A stretch of DNA of 42,633 nucleotides from Fusobacteriaceae bacterium UBA2433 (GCA_002342785.1 DDQV01000015.1:1-42633); one strand, 5' to 3'. Positions 32,263 through 41,418 are shown, counted from the first letter of the stretch. Translations and numbers: made by a program. The notes: generated by a model from the sequence alone, not told the origin.

Positions 32263-33501
32263 TTATTTAAGAATTAATTCTTCCCCTTCTGTTTTTGCTA
32301 TGATTAGAGTACAAACTGCATCTCCAGCAACATTTACAGCAGTTCTGTTCATATCTATTATTCTATCTACTCCCATAATAAGTGCTATTCCTTCAATAGG
32401 AAGACCTACTTGAGCAAGTACCATCGATAACATTATAGCTCCAGCTCCAGGAACTCCAGCTGTTCCTATAGAAGCTAGTGTAGCTGTTAAAATTACTGTT
32501 ATATAATCTCCCATAGATAAATTTACTCCATATACAGATGCAATAAATACTACTGCAACACCTTGCATAATCGCTGTTCCATCCATATTGATAGAAGCTC
32601 CAAGTGGTATAGTAAACGAACTTGTTGATTTAGATACTCCAAATTCTTCTTGAACAGTTTCTAAAGTAACTGGAATTGTAGCTCCACTACTAGATGTAGA
32701 AAATGCAACAGAGATAGCTGGAAAGAATTTTTTTATAAATACAATTGGGTTCATCTTAACAATACCTACTAAAAGACCTTGATATGTTATTAAAACATGG
32801 ATAAGAAGTGCAGCAAGAGTAGTTAATATATATTTTAATAATGGTAACATAGCTGTATATCCAAGTGAAGCAAAAGTTGTTGCGATTAGACAGAATACTC
32901 CAAGAGGAGCCATCATCATAACAAGATTTACCATCTCTAAAATTAAATCATTAGCTTGATCAAATAAATCTTTTACTTTACTAACTTTATCTCCTAAAAT
33001 AGTTATACCTGCACCTGTTAATAAGGCAAAAGCTATAATTTGTAACATATTACCATTTGCCATAGCTGAGATAGGATTTGATGGAATAATATTTATCAAT
33101 ACATCTACAAATGGTTTAGGCTGACTAGTTGATGTTCCAACTTTAGCCATATTATCAATGATTAAACCGCTTCCAGGATTAACGATATTAGCTAAAAGAA
33201 GAGCTATTGTTATTGCAATAGCAGTTGTAAATAAATAAAAACTTAAGGTTTTTATTCCTATCCTTCCTAACTTTCTAACATCTCCCATGGCAGAACTTCC
33301 AACAGTTAAGGAAATAAATACTAATGGTACAACTAGCATTTTGATTGCTCTTATAAATACCGATCCCCCTAATTTTAAGAAAAATCCAATTATATAATCC
33401 TCTACAAATGGTATATCTTTTAAAGAAAAGAGCAACAGTCCTGCAATAATACCTGTCACTAAGCTAATTAAAATCTTTGTTGTTAACGTCATTTTTTTCA
33501 T
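32263..33501 (-). CDS. Na+ or H+/dicarboxylate-glutamate symporter (DAACS family)
   Basis: This 412-aa membrane transporter of the dicarboxylate/amino acid:cation symporter family imports C4-dicarboxylates or acidic or neutral amino acids with Na+ or H+. The core motifs are intact: FSTSSSGATIPVTL (HP1, near residue 268), LGASINMDGTA (TM7 NMDGT, near 303), GTAGVPGAGAIMLS (HP2, near 345) and GVDRIIDMNRTAVNVAGDA near 380, in which D and N residues contact substrate. RTAVNVAGD fits the GltP/GltT/SstT-like range, and the exact substrate is open. AGGAGG lies 11 nt before the ATG, and a palindromic leader element precedes it. Confidence 0.93.
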   Translation of the reverse strand: MKKMTLTTKILISLVTGIIAGLLLFSLKDIPFVEDYIIGFFLKLGGSVFIRAIKMLVVPLVFISLTVGSSAMGDVRKLGRIGIKTLSFYLFTTAIAITIALLLANIVNPGSGLIIDNMAKVGTSTSQPKPFVDVLINIIPSNPISAMANGNMLQIIAFALLTGAGITILGDKVSKVKDLFDQANDLILEMVNLVMMMAPLGVFCLIATTFASLGYTAMLPLLKYILTTLAALLIHVLITYQGLLVGIVKMNPIVFIKKFFPAISVAFSTSSSGATIPVTLETVQEEFGVSKSTSSFTIPLGASINMDGTAIMQGVAVVFIASVYGVNLSMGDYITVILTATLASIGTAGVPGAGAIMLSMVLAQVGLPIEGIALIMGVDRIIDMNRTAVNVAGDAVCTLIIAKTEGEELILK

Positions 33502-33526
33502 ACTTTTATATTCCTCCTAATAATAT

Positions 33527-33573
33527 ACGATAAAAATAATTTTTATCGTGTTTCATTTACAGATATAATTATA
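33527..33573 (-). promoter_or_regulatory. Palindromic leader element and -10 of the symporter gene
   Basis: ACGATAAAAAT and ATTTTTATCGT (33527-33549) form a perfect 11-bp inverted repeat around one base, between the minus-strand -10 TATAAT (33573-33568) and AGGAGG. It can be an operator or an RNA hairpin close to the ribosome site. The -35 is poor, which suggests an activator or an additional factor. Confidence 0.5.
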
Positions 33574-33591
33574 CTAAAAAAATACGATTAA

Positions 33592-33622
33592 TAAAAATAT
33601 CTAAATAGTATGATATTTAGAT
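33592..33622 (-). terminator. Terminator of the flavoprotein disulfide reductase gene
   Basis: ATCTAAATA (33599-33607) and TATTTAGAT (33614-33622) pair around GTATGA. On the minus strand the stem is followed by ATTTTTATT. Confidence 0.8.
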
Positions 33623-33651
33623 GAAAAAACTATAAATTTTAATAGGAGTTT

Positions 33652-35022
33652 TTATTTGATAAACATCTTTATGATTGGGTTTTCTAATAATTTATCGACA
33701 TATGCTTTTTTCCCTAAATTTCCTAAAATTTCACTATAACTTGGATGGGGGAAAATTACAGATGAAAATTTGTCTAGAGTAACGTGGTTAGTAGCAGCTA
33801 TTTGAAATGATGATATTATCTCCCCAGCTCTTTCAGCTAAAAGTTTTACTTCTAGAATCTCTTTTTTATAACCAGTTTCAACTCTCATTTCAAAAATATC
33901 ATCTTTTTTTGTCATAGTCCTCTCTGATTGATTTCGTCCATAAGAATATATTTTAGTTTCTTTTTTATTTAAATTAGGAAGTCCACGAGAAGCCAATTCA
34001 GGTGAGGTAAAAGTACACCAACTTATATTAGAATAATCTGTCTTTTTTTTGATAGGTAAAAATATATTTTTAACTGCTAAGATCCCTTGATAATTAGCCA
34101 TATGAGAAAATTGATATGGACCCGTCACATCTCCTACACTATAAATATTATTTATATTTGTTCTTAAATATTTATCTACTTCAATTCCTTTAGAGTTATA
34201 TTTTAATCCTAATTCATCTAGACCAAGATTTTTCACATTTGGAACTCTACCTACAGAAACTAATAAAGCTTCAGCTTGAATTTTTTTCTTTTCCTTATTG
34301 ATCTCTATATCAAGAGTTATAATTTTATTATCTTGTTTGACAGAGATAGTATTAGTATTAACGTAGATATTAACTCCTTCCTTTATTAAAGTTTGAGATA
34401 AAATATCTACTAATTCTTCATTTTCACGGATAAGGATTCGAGGAGCTCTCTCTATTAAGTGAACCTCTGTTCCTAACCTATTTAAACATTGGGCCATCTC
34501 GACTCCTATTGCTCCTCCACCTAAAATTATTATAGATTTTGGAAGTTTTTCCAATTTAAAAAGATTTTGATTAGTTAGATAATTTACTTTTTCCAACCCT
34601 TCTAATGGAGGTATAAATGGAGAGGTCCCAGTAGAAACAATTATATTTTTTCCTTGATAGTCAACTCCATCTATCTGAACAGTTTTAGGATCGATTAATT
34701 TAATAGATTCTCCTTGCTTAAAAGTTATACCATCATTTTTTAAAATTTCTGGTGATTCATGGGAATATATCTCTTTGATTACACCTCTAACGTCATTCAT
34801 AATTTTTGTAGTATCTATATTTATAGAGGGAGAATATTTTTTAGCTGTGTGAATGTCCTTGCCTATATTGATAAGAGCCTTACTAGGGATACATCCTGAC
34901 CAAGTACAAGTTCCACCTGGTAAACCTTTATCTAACAAGAGTACTTTTTTCTTAAATCCATTAGCTGTATATGCACATGTTAAACCAGCAGCACCAGCAC
35001 CTATTATTATTAAGTCATACAT
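33652..35022 (-). CDS. FAD-dependent pyridine nucleotide-disulfide oxidoreductase (dihydrolipoyl dehydrogenase/MerA-like)
   Basis: This 456-aa flavoprotein has FAD motif IIGAGAAGL (7-15), the redox-active pair C39-x4-C44 in GGTCTWSGCIPSK, an NAD motif ILGGGAIGVEMA near residue 170, the second FAD motif YSVGDVTG near 303, and a dimerisation domain ending in FPHPSYSEILG. Dihydrolipoyl dehydrogenases normally have HPT.SE, and His is present here with Ser in place of Thr. No lipoyl-dependent complex gene is nearby, so it may serve another disulfide or quinone substrate. GGAGGT precedes the ATG. Single gene. Confidence 0.88.
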   Translation of the reverse strand: MYDLIIIGAGAAGLTCAYTANGFKKKVLLLDKGLPGGTCTWSGCIPSKALINIGKDIHTAKKYSPSINIDTTKIMNDVRGVIKEIYSHESPEILKNDGITFKQGESIKLIDPKTVQIDGVDYQGKNIIVSTGTSPFIPPLEGLEKVNYLTNQNLFKLEKLPKSIIILGGGAIGVEMAQCLNRLGTEVHLIERAPRILIRENEELVDILSQTLIKEGVNIYVNTNTISVKQDNKIITLDIEINKEKKKIQAEALLVSVGRVPNVKNLGLDELGLKYNSKGIEVDKYLRTNINNIYSVGDVTGPYQFSHMANYQGILAVKNIFLPIKKKTDYSNISWCTFTSPELASRGLPNLNKKETKIYSYGRNQSERTMTKKDDIFEMRVETGYKKEILEVKLLAERAGEIISSFQIAATNHVTLDKFSSVIFPHPSYSEILGNLGKKAYVDKLLENPIIKMFIK

Positions 35023-35229
35023 ATTTTTACCTCCGATATTTATTTTTTTGTATAAAGGAAAAAATATAATATATTAAATTAATAAAAAAAATTAATTCCT
35101 AATGGATTATACTACCAAAAAGTTAATAAAATCCTTTAAAATTAAATTTATTTAAAGATTTTACAAGTGTGGTATTATAGAAAATATTATGATAAAATAT
35201 ATCTTTATAGGAAGAAAACTGGAGGAGAA

Positions 35230-36240
35230 ATGAAATCTGAACTAAAAAAAATATTAATGCCTGGAATTATATTGTTTTTAATATTTTTTTTAGGGGTTAT
35301 AGGATATATTTTTATAGAAAATTACAATTTAATAGATGCTTTTTATATGACTTCTATTACCCTTTCCACAGTAGGATTTGGAGAAGTTCAAAAGCTTAGT
35401 CCCAATGGAAAAATTTTCACTTCAATACTTATATTTTCTGGAATAACTGTAGTTGTTTACACTCTAGGAAATCTAACTAAATTTTTTATTGAAGGGGAAC
35501 TAAAATCTTACATAAGGTGGAGGAATATGGATAAAAAAATAACTAAATTAAAAGATCATTATATAGTGTGTGGAGCCGGAAGAACAGGAAGAAAAATTAT
35601 AAATGATTTTTTAAAAAAAGATTTAGATTTTGTAGTAATAGAAAAAGATGAAAAAAAAATTGAAAAATTGATGGATATATATATGAAAAAATTACTCTAT
35701 GTAGTAGGGGATGCAACAAAAGACGAGACTCTTTTGCAAGCTAACATAAAAAATGCTAAAGTATTAATATCTGTATTACCAACAGATGCTGATAATCTTT
35801 TTTTAACTCTTACGACAAAAGATTTAAATCAAAAGATTCAAGTTATAACAAGAGCAGTAGACGCTAGTAGTGAAAAAAAATTAAGAAGGGGAGGAGCAGA
35901 TTTTATAATATCTCCCTTTGAAATAGCAGCAGAAAGGATGGTAGCCACAGCTACTCAAACTAACTTAATTAGTTTTGTAGATGTTTTTAGTAAAAAATCA
36001 AAGATAGAAGGATTAACATTTGAAATAGTAGAAATAAAAAAAGGATCAGAATTAGAAAATGTAACTCTTATGGAAGCTAAAATACCGACTAAGACCAATT
36101 TAATAGTTATTGGTCATGAAATAGATGGGATTATGAAAATAAATCCTATGTCCTATGAACTACTAAAAGAAAATGAAAAATTATTAGTATTAGGTACAAA
36201 GGAACAAATCAAAAAATTAATAAAGATAGCTTCAAATTAA
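35230..36240 (+). CDS. Two-helix potassium channel with TrkA (RCK) domains
   Basis: This 336-aa K+ channel of the MthK/Kch-like type has one pore module (about 10-90) with selectivity filter T47-VGFG51 (TVGYG type, with F for Y). A cytosolic Rossmann RCK domain begins HYIVCGAGRTGRKI, and a TrkA-C domain (about 260-336) ends the protein. It should conduct K+ gated by a ligand bound to the RCK ring (Ca2+, nucleotide or similar). I chose ATG 35230 because GGAGG at 35221-35225 is correctly spaced; an in-frame ATG 63 bases upstream has no ribosome site. The esterase follows after 17 bp. Confidence 0.93.
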   Translation: MKSELKKILMPGIILFLIFFLGVIGYIFIENYNLIDAFYMTSITLSTVGFGEVQKLSPNGKIFTSILIFSGITVVVYTLGNLTKFFIEGELKSYIRWRNMDKKITKLKDHYIVCGAGRTGRKIINDFLKKDLDFVVIEKDEKKIEKLMDIYMKKLLYVVGDATKDETLLQANIKNAKVLISVLPTDADNLFLTLTTKDLNQKIQVITRAVDASSEKKLRRGGADFIISPFEIAAERMVATATQTNLISFVDVFSKKSKIEGLTFEIVEIKKGSELENVTLMEAKIPTKTNLIVIGHEIDGIMKINPMSYELLKENEKLLVLGTKEQIKKLIKIASN

Positions 36241-36257
36241 TGAACTAAGGAGAGTTT

Positions 36258-37283
36258 ATGTATTTTTTAACTGGTATGTTTATATTTTATATAATATTTA
36301 TTGTTACAGGAAGTAGAAAACAGAGGATGAAAATTAAGATAAAGAAAACTATAACTTATGAAAATGTTCATGTTATTTCTAAAATAAAGGAAAGAATTGA
36401 TTTAGAACCTTTAGAGGAGTTAACTCTTGAAAGTAAAAATTTTATTATACAAGAATTTAAAATAAAGAGTAAAAATGTAGATGAAGAGATGACATATTTA
36501 GCAGTGGTACCAAAATCTTATACTAATGAAAAAAATTATCCGGTACTTTATTTACTTCACGGATTGCGAGATAATGCTCACGACTGGATAGAAAAAGCAA
36601 AACTTTTAAAAAATTTTGAAATTTTACTCGAGAATAAAAAAATAGGGAAAATGATTATAATCCTTCCTAATTCAGGTTTTTGTGGTGAATCTTGGTATAG
36701 TAATTTTAAGAAAATAAAAAATAAAAATTATGAAAATTATTTTGTAGATGAGTTGATTTTAGATGTAAAAAAAAGATTTAATGTTGGTAATGCTGGAATA
36801 GCTGGATTTTCAATGGGTGGTTATGGAGCTTTTAAATTAGGACTAAAACATCTAGAATTATTTAAGGTGATAGGAAGTTTTGCAGGAGCCGTAAGTTTAG
36901 TAAGATTAACAATTAATAAGAGAATTACAAGGATAGTTAAGTTTATCTATCTCCCACAATTTTTATTTAAGAGTGGAGATAAGGAAAGATTTATTAATAT
37001 ATTTGGCTCTTGGGGAAGGGCAATTATCAAGGAAGATCCCTATACTCTTATAAAACAATTAAATACTGCAAAGCAACAGGGAAAACATTTTTATCTATCG
37101 GTAGGGCATGAAGATAAAGAACCTTATTATATGGTTCATCAATGGGTAGATATGGTAGGAAGAATTAAAAGATTTAATCTGCCCTTTGAGGCTTATATCT
37201 ATAAAGGAGAGACACATACATGGGATTATATTGCTAGAGATATAGAGAAATTTTTAAAATATAGTTGGAAATATTTAAAATAG
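36258..37283 (+). CDS. Membrane-anchored alpha/beta-hydrolase, esterase D-like
   Basis: This 341-aa protein starts with a single hydrophobic helix (FLTGMFIFYIIFIVTG) followed by basic residues, so the rest is either anchored or exported. The alpha/beta-hydrolase domain of the 'putative esterase' family has the oxyanion-side LYLLHGLRDNAHDW near residue 95, the nucleophile in GFSMGGYGAF near 177, and a late histidine in GETHTWDYIARD near 325. It resembles S-formylglutathione hydrolase and antigen 85-type acyl esterases. The substrate is unknown. AAGGAG precedes the ATG. It is in one unit with the K+ channel gene. Confidence 0.87.
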   Translation: MYFLTGMFIFYIIFIVTGSRKQRMKIKIKKTITYENVHVISKIKERIDLEPLEELTLESKNFIIQEFKIKSKNVDEEMTYLAVVPKSYTNEKNYPVLYLLHGLRDNAHDWIEKAKLLKNFEILLENKKIGKMIIILPNSGFCGESWYSNFKKIKNKNYENYFVDELILDVKKRFNVGNAGIAGFSMGGYGAFKLGLKHLELFKVIGSFAGAVSLVRLTINKRITRIVKFIYLPQFLFKSGDKERFINIFGSWGRAIIKEDPYTLIKQLNTAKQQGKHFYLSVGHEDKEPYYMVHQWVDMVGRIKRFNLPFEAYIYKGETHTWDYIARDIEKFLKYSWKYLK

Positions 37284-37314
37284 GAACTTATAAATTTTTT
37301 TTAAAGAATTAATT

Positions 37315-37351
37315 TTGAAATATGATATAGAATGAAGTATACTCGAGTATA
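37315..37351 (+). promoter_or_regulatory. Promoter and palindromic operator of the ferric-type ABC operon
   Basis: TTGAAA (37315-37320), a 17-bp spacer and TATACT (37338-37343) form a good promoter. The perfect 14-bp palindrome TATACTCGAGTATA (37338-37351) includes the whole -10 box, a strong sign of a repressor site. It is not a Fur-type 19-bp box. Confidence 0.7.
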
Positions 37352-37362
37352 GACAATAAAAT

Positions 37363-37409
37363 AGGAGGTGAAAAAACTTTAAATATCTAATATTTAAAGT
37401 TTAAACTAC
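37363..37409 (+). promoter_or_regulatory. Shine-Dalgarno separated from start codon by a 13-bp hairpin
   Basis: AGGAGGTG (37363-37370) is an ideal ribosome site, but it lies 39 nt from the only usable start, ATG 37410. Between them AAACTTTAAATAT (37374-37386) pairs perfectly with ATATTTAAAGTTT (37390-37402) around CTA. Folding leaves 3+7 nt of single strand, a normal distance. The frame is closed upstream by TAA at 37395, and no other purine-rich site is near. Confidence 0.7.
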
Positions 37410-38444
37410 ATGAAAAAAATATTATTATTATTATCAGTATTACTTTTCGCTATATCTTGTGGAAAGAAAGAAGCAAAAGTTACAACAGAACAAAAAGAAC
37501 AAACGCTGACATTCTATGCAGGATTACAAGAGGATCATGCTGCTATGATAGCTAAAAAATTCCAAGAGGAAACAGGAATTAAAACAAGTTTTGTAAGGAT
37601 GAGTAGTGGAGAAGTTTTAGCTAGATTAAAAGCAGAAAAAAATAATATGTCAGCCTCAGTATGGTACGGCGGACCTGTAGATGCATTTGTAGCTGCAAAT
37701 GAAGCTGGGTTAATTGAACCATACCTTTCTCCTGAAAGAGCTAATATAAAAGATGGAGTAAAAGATTCTGAAGGAAATTGGACAGGAATCTACGTAGGAT
37801 ATTTAGGATTTGTAGGAAATCAAAAAATGTTAGACGAAAAAGGATTAAAAATGCCTACATCATGGGCAGATTTATTAAAGCCTGAGTACAAGGGAGAAAT
37901 TGTAGTAGCACATCCTGGATCGTCAGGAACTGCTTATACAATGTTAGCTACACTTGTTCAACTTATGGGTGAAGATGAAGCTATGGAATATTTGAAAAAA
38001 TTTAATGGACAGGTTAGACAATATACAAAATCTGGTACTGCTCCAGGAAGAATGGCAGGACAAGGTGAAACAACTATTGGGATAACATTCTTACACGATG
38101 CTATAAAATATAAAAAAGAAGGTTATAAAGATATTGTTATTTCTGCTCCATCTGAAGGAACAGGATATGAAATTGGTGGTGTAGCATTATTAAAAAATGG
38201 ACCAGATCAAGAAGCTGCAAAACAATTTATTGACTGGGTATTGACTAAAAAAGTTCAAGAAATGGGACAAACAGTGGGATCTTTTCAATTCTTGACAAAT
38301 AAAGATGCAATGCCTCCAGAAGAAGCAGCTCCAATAAAAGATACAAAATTAATTAAATATGATTTTGATTGGGCAGGGAAAAATAGAATAAGATTAGTTG
38401 AAAGATTTAGTGTTGAAACAAGTACTACAGCCCCAACAAAATAA
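37410..38444 (+). CDS. ABC transporter substrate-binding lipoprotein, ferric-ion type
   Basis: This 344-aa lipoprotein has signal peptide and lipobox LLFAISC (Cys at about 17). The mature part is an extracytoplasmic solute-binding protein of family 1-type ferric/phosphonate/polyamine binders: FYAGLQEDHAAMIAKKF, ASVWYGGPVDAFVAA and GMTS-like segments. It matches AfuA/FbpA-like proteins best, with FVGNQKMLDEKGLKMPTSWADL and KPEYKGEIVVAHPGSSGTAY typical. Iron(III) is the likeliest ligand, and other small anions or cations are possible. It is the first gene of a three-gene operon, read-through limited by a hairpin after it, which should give excess binding protein. Confidence 0.87.
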   Translation: MKKILLLLSVLLFAISCGKKEAKVTTEQKEQTLTFYAGLQEDHAAMIAKKFQEETGIKTSFVRMSSGEVLARLKAEKNNMSASVWYGGPVDAFVAANEAGLIEPYLSPERANIKDGVKDSEGNWTGIYVGYLGFVGNQKMLDEKGLKMPTSWADLLKPEYKGEIVVAHPGSSGTAYTMLATLVQLMGEDEAMEYLKKFNGQVRQYTKSGTAPGRMAGQGETTIGITFLHDAIKYKKEGYKDIVISAPSEGTGYEIGGVALLKNGPDQEAAKQFIDWVLTKKVQEMGQTVGSFQFLTNKDAMPPEEAAPIKDTKLIKYDFDWAGKNRIRLVERFSVETSTTAPTK

Positions 38445-38452
38445 TTAAGATC

Positions 38453-38480
38453 CTTCCCTTAGTATTTTAACTGAGGGAAG
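38453..38480 (+). terminator. Attenuating hairpin after the binding-protein gene
   Basis: CTTCCCT (38453-38459) pairs with AGGGAAG (38474-38480), extended inward by four pairs including one G-U. Only a weak T tract follows. It is likely to stop a fraction of transcripts and stabilise the first cistron. Confidence 0.65.
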
Positions 38481-38509
38481 TATTTATATAAGAGGAAATT
38501 GGAGGAAAC

Positions 38510-40222
38510 ATGAATAATCTAAAATTAAAAATGGATCAAGAATTAAAACACATGAAAAAATTAACAAATGATCCTACATTATTTTTAACGATAATATTTT
38601 CGTTAATAGTAGTATCATTCTTTGTGTTGGTGCCGCTTTATAATGTATTAAAAGAAAGTTTAACTTTAAAGGGAGCCTTTAGTTTTGAAAATTATAAAAA
38701 TGCATTTGGAAGAAGTGGAAATGTAAAAATAATTTTAAATACTTTAAAATTAGGTTTTGTAACAGCAACATTATCTTTAATTATTGGATTTTTCTTTGCA
38801 TATACTACATCGTATATGAAGATCAAAGGGAAAAAAATATTTGATTTTATAGCAATGCTGCCAATTATATCTCCTCCCTTTGTTGTTGCATTATCTGCTA
38901 TATTATTATTTGGAAGACAAGGACTTATTACTCGGGGACTTTTAGGGATAAAAGATTTTGAGATCTATGGATTTCATGGGTTAGTTTTAGTTCAAGTTTT
39001 AAGTTTTTTTCCCATAGCGTTCTTAATGCTTGTGGGTTTATTACAAGGTATAGATCCTTCTGTAGAGGAAGCTTCTAGAGATTTAGGAGCATCAAAATTA
39101 AAAGTATTTACAAGTGTAACTTTTCCACTTGTTATTCCAGGTATAGCAAATGCTTTTTTATTAGTTTTTATACAGTCTATTGCAGACTTTGCTAACCCTG
39201 TAGTAATTGGAGGAAATTTTACAACAATTTCTGTAAAAATTTATCAAGAGGGGATTGGAAATTTTCAACTAGGAATAGCTACAGCACTTGCAATGATACT
39301 ACTTTCAATGTCAATTTCAATGTTTGTAATTCAAAGATATTATATAAATAAAAAATCTTATATAACAGTTACAGGAAAAGTTTCTAGAGCCAGAGATCTA
39401 ATAAAGGATCGAGCTGTAACAGTTCCTGTATTTATAACTTTAATATCTCTTACTTTATTTGTAATACTTATGTATATTTTAATTCCTATAGGATCATTTG
39501 TAAAACTATGGGGGATAAATTATACTCCTACCTTAGATCATTATAAATATATTTTAGACTTTGGTATGGATCCAATAATACAAACTACAGTATTAGCAAT
39601 AATAGCAACTATAATAACAAGTATTTTTTCTATGATTCTAGCATTTTTAATTGTTAGGAAAAAATTTATAGGGAAAACATTTATAGAATTTACAACAATT
39701 ATGGCATTAGCTATTCCTGGAACAATTATAGGTTTAGGATATGTAATTAGTTATAATCTTACTTATAAGATACCATTTACAAATATAACTTTGATCCCAC
39801 CTCTTACAGGAACCGCTCTTATTATTGTTATTGCCTTTATAATTAGAAGTTTACCTGTAGGAGTAAGAAGTGGAATGAGTTCTCTTCAACAGATTGATCC
39901 TTCTATCGAAGAAGCTGCTAGTATTTTAGGCGCTTCAAGTAGTAAAGTATTTTCTAGTGTAACTATTCCTATGATAAAAGAAGCATTTTTTAGTGGCTTA
40001 ATTTATTCATTTGCACGAAGTATGACCCTAGTTAGTACTATTATATTTTTGATATCGGCTAAATGGAAATTATTAACTCCTACAGTAATGGATAATATCG
40101 ATACTGGTAGGATAGGAATAGCATCAGCTTACTGTACAATATTAATTATCATAGTATCAACTGTGATGATTGTTATGCAGATTTTTATTTCAAAAATAGG
40201 TGTAAAAAATAAAGCAAGTTAG
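38510..40222 (+). CDS. Fused-domain ABC transporter permease, FbpB/SfuB type
   Basis: This 570-aa permease contains two tandem binding-protein-dependent transport domains of about six helices each. Each has its EAA loop: EEASRDLGASKLKVFTSVTFP near residue 184 and EEAASILGASSSKVFSSVTIP near residue 464. The fused arrangement is typical of iron(III) transporters (FbpB/SfuB/HitB) and related phosphonate or thiamine systems. GGAGG precedes the ATG. It forms the membrane channel for the flanking binding protein and ATPase. Confidence 0.93.
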   Translation: MNNLKLKMDQELKHMKKLTNDPTLFLTIIFSLIVVSFFVLVPLYNVLKESLTLKGAFSFENYKNAFGRSGNVKIILNTLKLGFVTATLSLIIGFFFAYTTSYMKIKGKKIFDFIAMLPIISPPFVVALSAILLFGRQGLITRGLLGIKDFEIYGFHGLVLVQVLSFFPIAFLMLVGLLQGIDPSVEEASRDLGASKLKVFTSVTFPLVIPGIANAFLLVFIQSIADFANPVVIGGNFTTISVKIYQEGIGNFQLGIATALAMILLSMSISMFVIQRYYINKKSYITVTGKVSRARDLIKDRAVTVPVFITLISLTLFVILMYILIPIGSFVKLWGINYTPTLDHYKYILDFGMDPIIQTTVLAIIATIITSIFSMILAFLIVRKKFIGKTFIEFTTIMALAIPGTIIGLGYVISYNLTYKIPFTNITLIPPLTGTALIIVIAFIIRSLPVGVRSGMSSLQQIDPSIEEAASILGASSSKVFSSVTIPMIKEAFFSGLIYSFARSMTLVSTIIFLISAKWKLLTPTVMDNIDTGRIGIASAYCTILIIIVSTVMIVMQIFISKIGVKNKAS

Positions 40223-40233
40223 GGGAGGATTCA

Positions 40234-41298
40234 ATGAAAAATTCTAAAAGAGTAGAAATAAAAAATTTAACAAAAACATTTATATCAGGAAAAAATAAAG
40301 TGAAAGCAGTTAATAATATTAATTTGACTGTAGAACCTGGAGAATTTATATGTTTATTAGGCCCTTCTGGATGTGGGAAAACAACAATGCTTAGGATGTT
40401 AGCAGGATTTGAAATTCCAACTTCTGGAAGTATATTTATAGGAGATAAAGATATAGCTAATCTAACTCCAGATAAAAGAGATACTGCCATGGTATTTCAA
40501 AATTATGCATTATTTCCACATATGAATGTATTTAATAACATTGCATATGGACTTAAAATTCAAAAAAAATCTAAACAAGAGATAGATGAAAGGGTAAATA
40601 ACATCTTGACTTTGATGAAGATGGAAGATTTTGCAGAAAGAACACCTTCAGAAATGTCTGGTGGGCAACAACAGAGAGTATCTCTTGCTAGGGCATTGAT
40701 AATGAATTCTGGAGTATTACTATTTGATGAACCACTTTCAAATTTAGATGCTAAGTTGAGATTACATATGAGAGATGAAATAAGAAAACTTCAGCAAGAT
40801 GTTGGAATAACTTCAATCTATGTAACTCATGATCAAGCAGAAGCTATGTCACTTTCTGATAAAGTTGTAATAATGAAAGATGGAGAGATAATGCAAGTTG
40901 GATCTCCTATAGAAATATATCAAAAACCAAATAGTGAATTTATAGCTAAATTTATTGGAAGAGCTAATATTTTAAAAGGAACAGTAGTTTCAAAAAAAAA
41001 TAATCAAATAAAAATAAAAATATTAGGTTCTGAATATATTATAAATTCTAAAGTTGAATATAAAGAAGGCGATATTGTAGAAGTTGTAGTAAGACCTGAA
41101 TCTATTAAATTTAATCTAGCAAAGCATGAGGGAAAAGTTGTAAAAAGTGTATTCATGGGTGAAAATCATGAATATGAGATTATGGTAGGAGATGAAAAAA
41201 TTGAGGTTTCTTTAAATAATCCTAATGGAAAAGAGATTAAAAAAGTTGGAGAAACTTTAACTTTTGTTTTTGATGAAGAATCTTTGCATATAATATAA
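40234..41298 (+). CDS. ABC transporter ATP-binding protein, FbpC/PotA type
   Basis: This 354-aa ATPase has Walker A GPSGCGKT (43-50), Q-loop VFQNYALFPHM (near 88), signature MSGGQQQRVSLARAL (near 139) and Walker B LLFDEPLSNLDAKLR (near 161), with the H-loop VTHDQAEAM. A C-terminal TOBE domain (about 240-354) is the regulatory tail seen in the CUT1/Fbp/Pot group. It starts 11 bp after the permease gene, behind GGGGAGG. It powers the importer. No clear terminator directly follows; the next one is at 41653. Confidence 0.94.
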   Translation: MKNSKRVEIKNLTKTFISGKNKVKAVNNINLTVEPGEFICLLGPSGCGKTTMLRMLAGFEIPTSGSIFIGDKDIANLTPDKRDTAMVFQNYALFPHMNVFNNIAYGLKIQKKSKQEIDERVNNILTLMKMEDFAERTPSEMSGGQQQRVSLARALIMNSGVLLFDEPLSNLDAKLRLHMRDEIRKLQQDVGITSIYVTHDQAEAMSLSDKVVIMKDGEIMQVGSPIEIYQKPNSEFIAKFIGRANILKGTVVSKKNNQIKIKILGSEYIINSKVEYKEGDIVEVVVRPESIKFNLAKHEGKVVKSVFMGENHEYEIMVGDEKIEVSLNNPNGKEIKKVGETLTFVFDEESLHII

Positions 41299-41418
41299 AA
41301 GAGATATCTTATTATATTTTTATTTGCAGACTAGGCACTAAAAATAATTAAAAATTCTTTATTAAACTTATTTTTAAAGAAATTAACAGTTGTATTTCTT
41401 TAATAGAAGTATATCTAA
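41299..41418. other. Gene-free gap after the ABC operon
   Basis: AT-rich with no open reading frame, hairpin or promoter that I can support. It leads into the third dispersed repeat. Confidence 0.5.

Noticed and set aside
35167..35229. Upstream ATG extending the K+ channel by 21 residues
   Set aside because: No Shine-Dalgarno precedes it, the added peptide is unlike the family, and GGAGG fits ATG 35230.
37315..37351. Fur box before the ferric-type ABC operon
   Set aside because: The palindrome is 14 bp and does not match GATAAT-type Fur repeats.
40185..40490. 101-codon minus-strand reading frame at the permease-ATPase junction
   Set aside because: It is antisense to the Walker A region of the ABC ATPase and lacks start signals.
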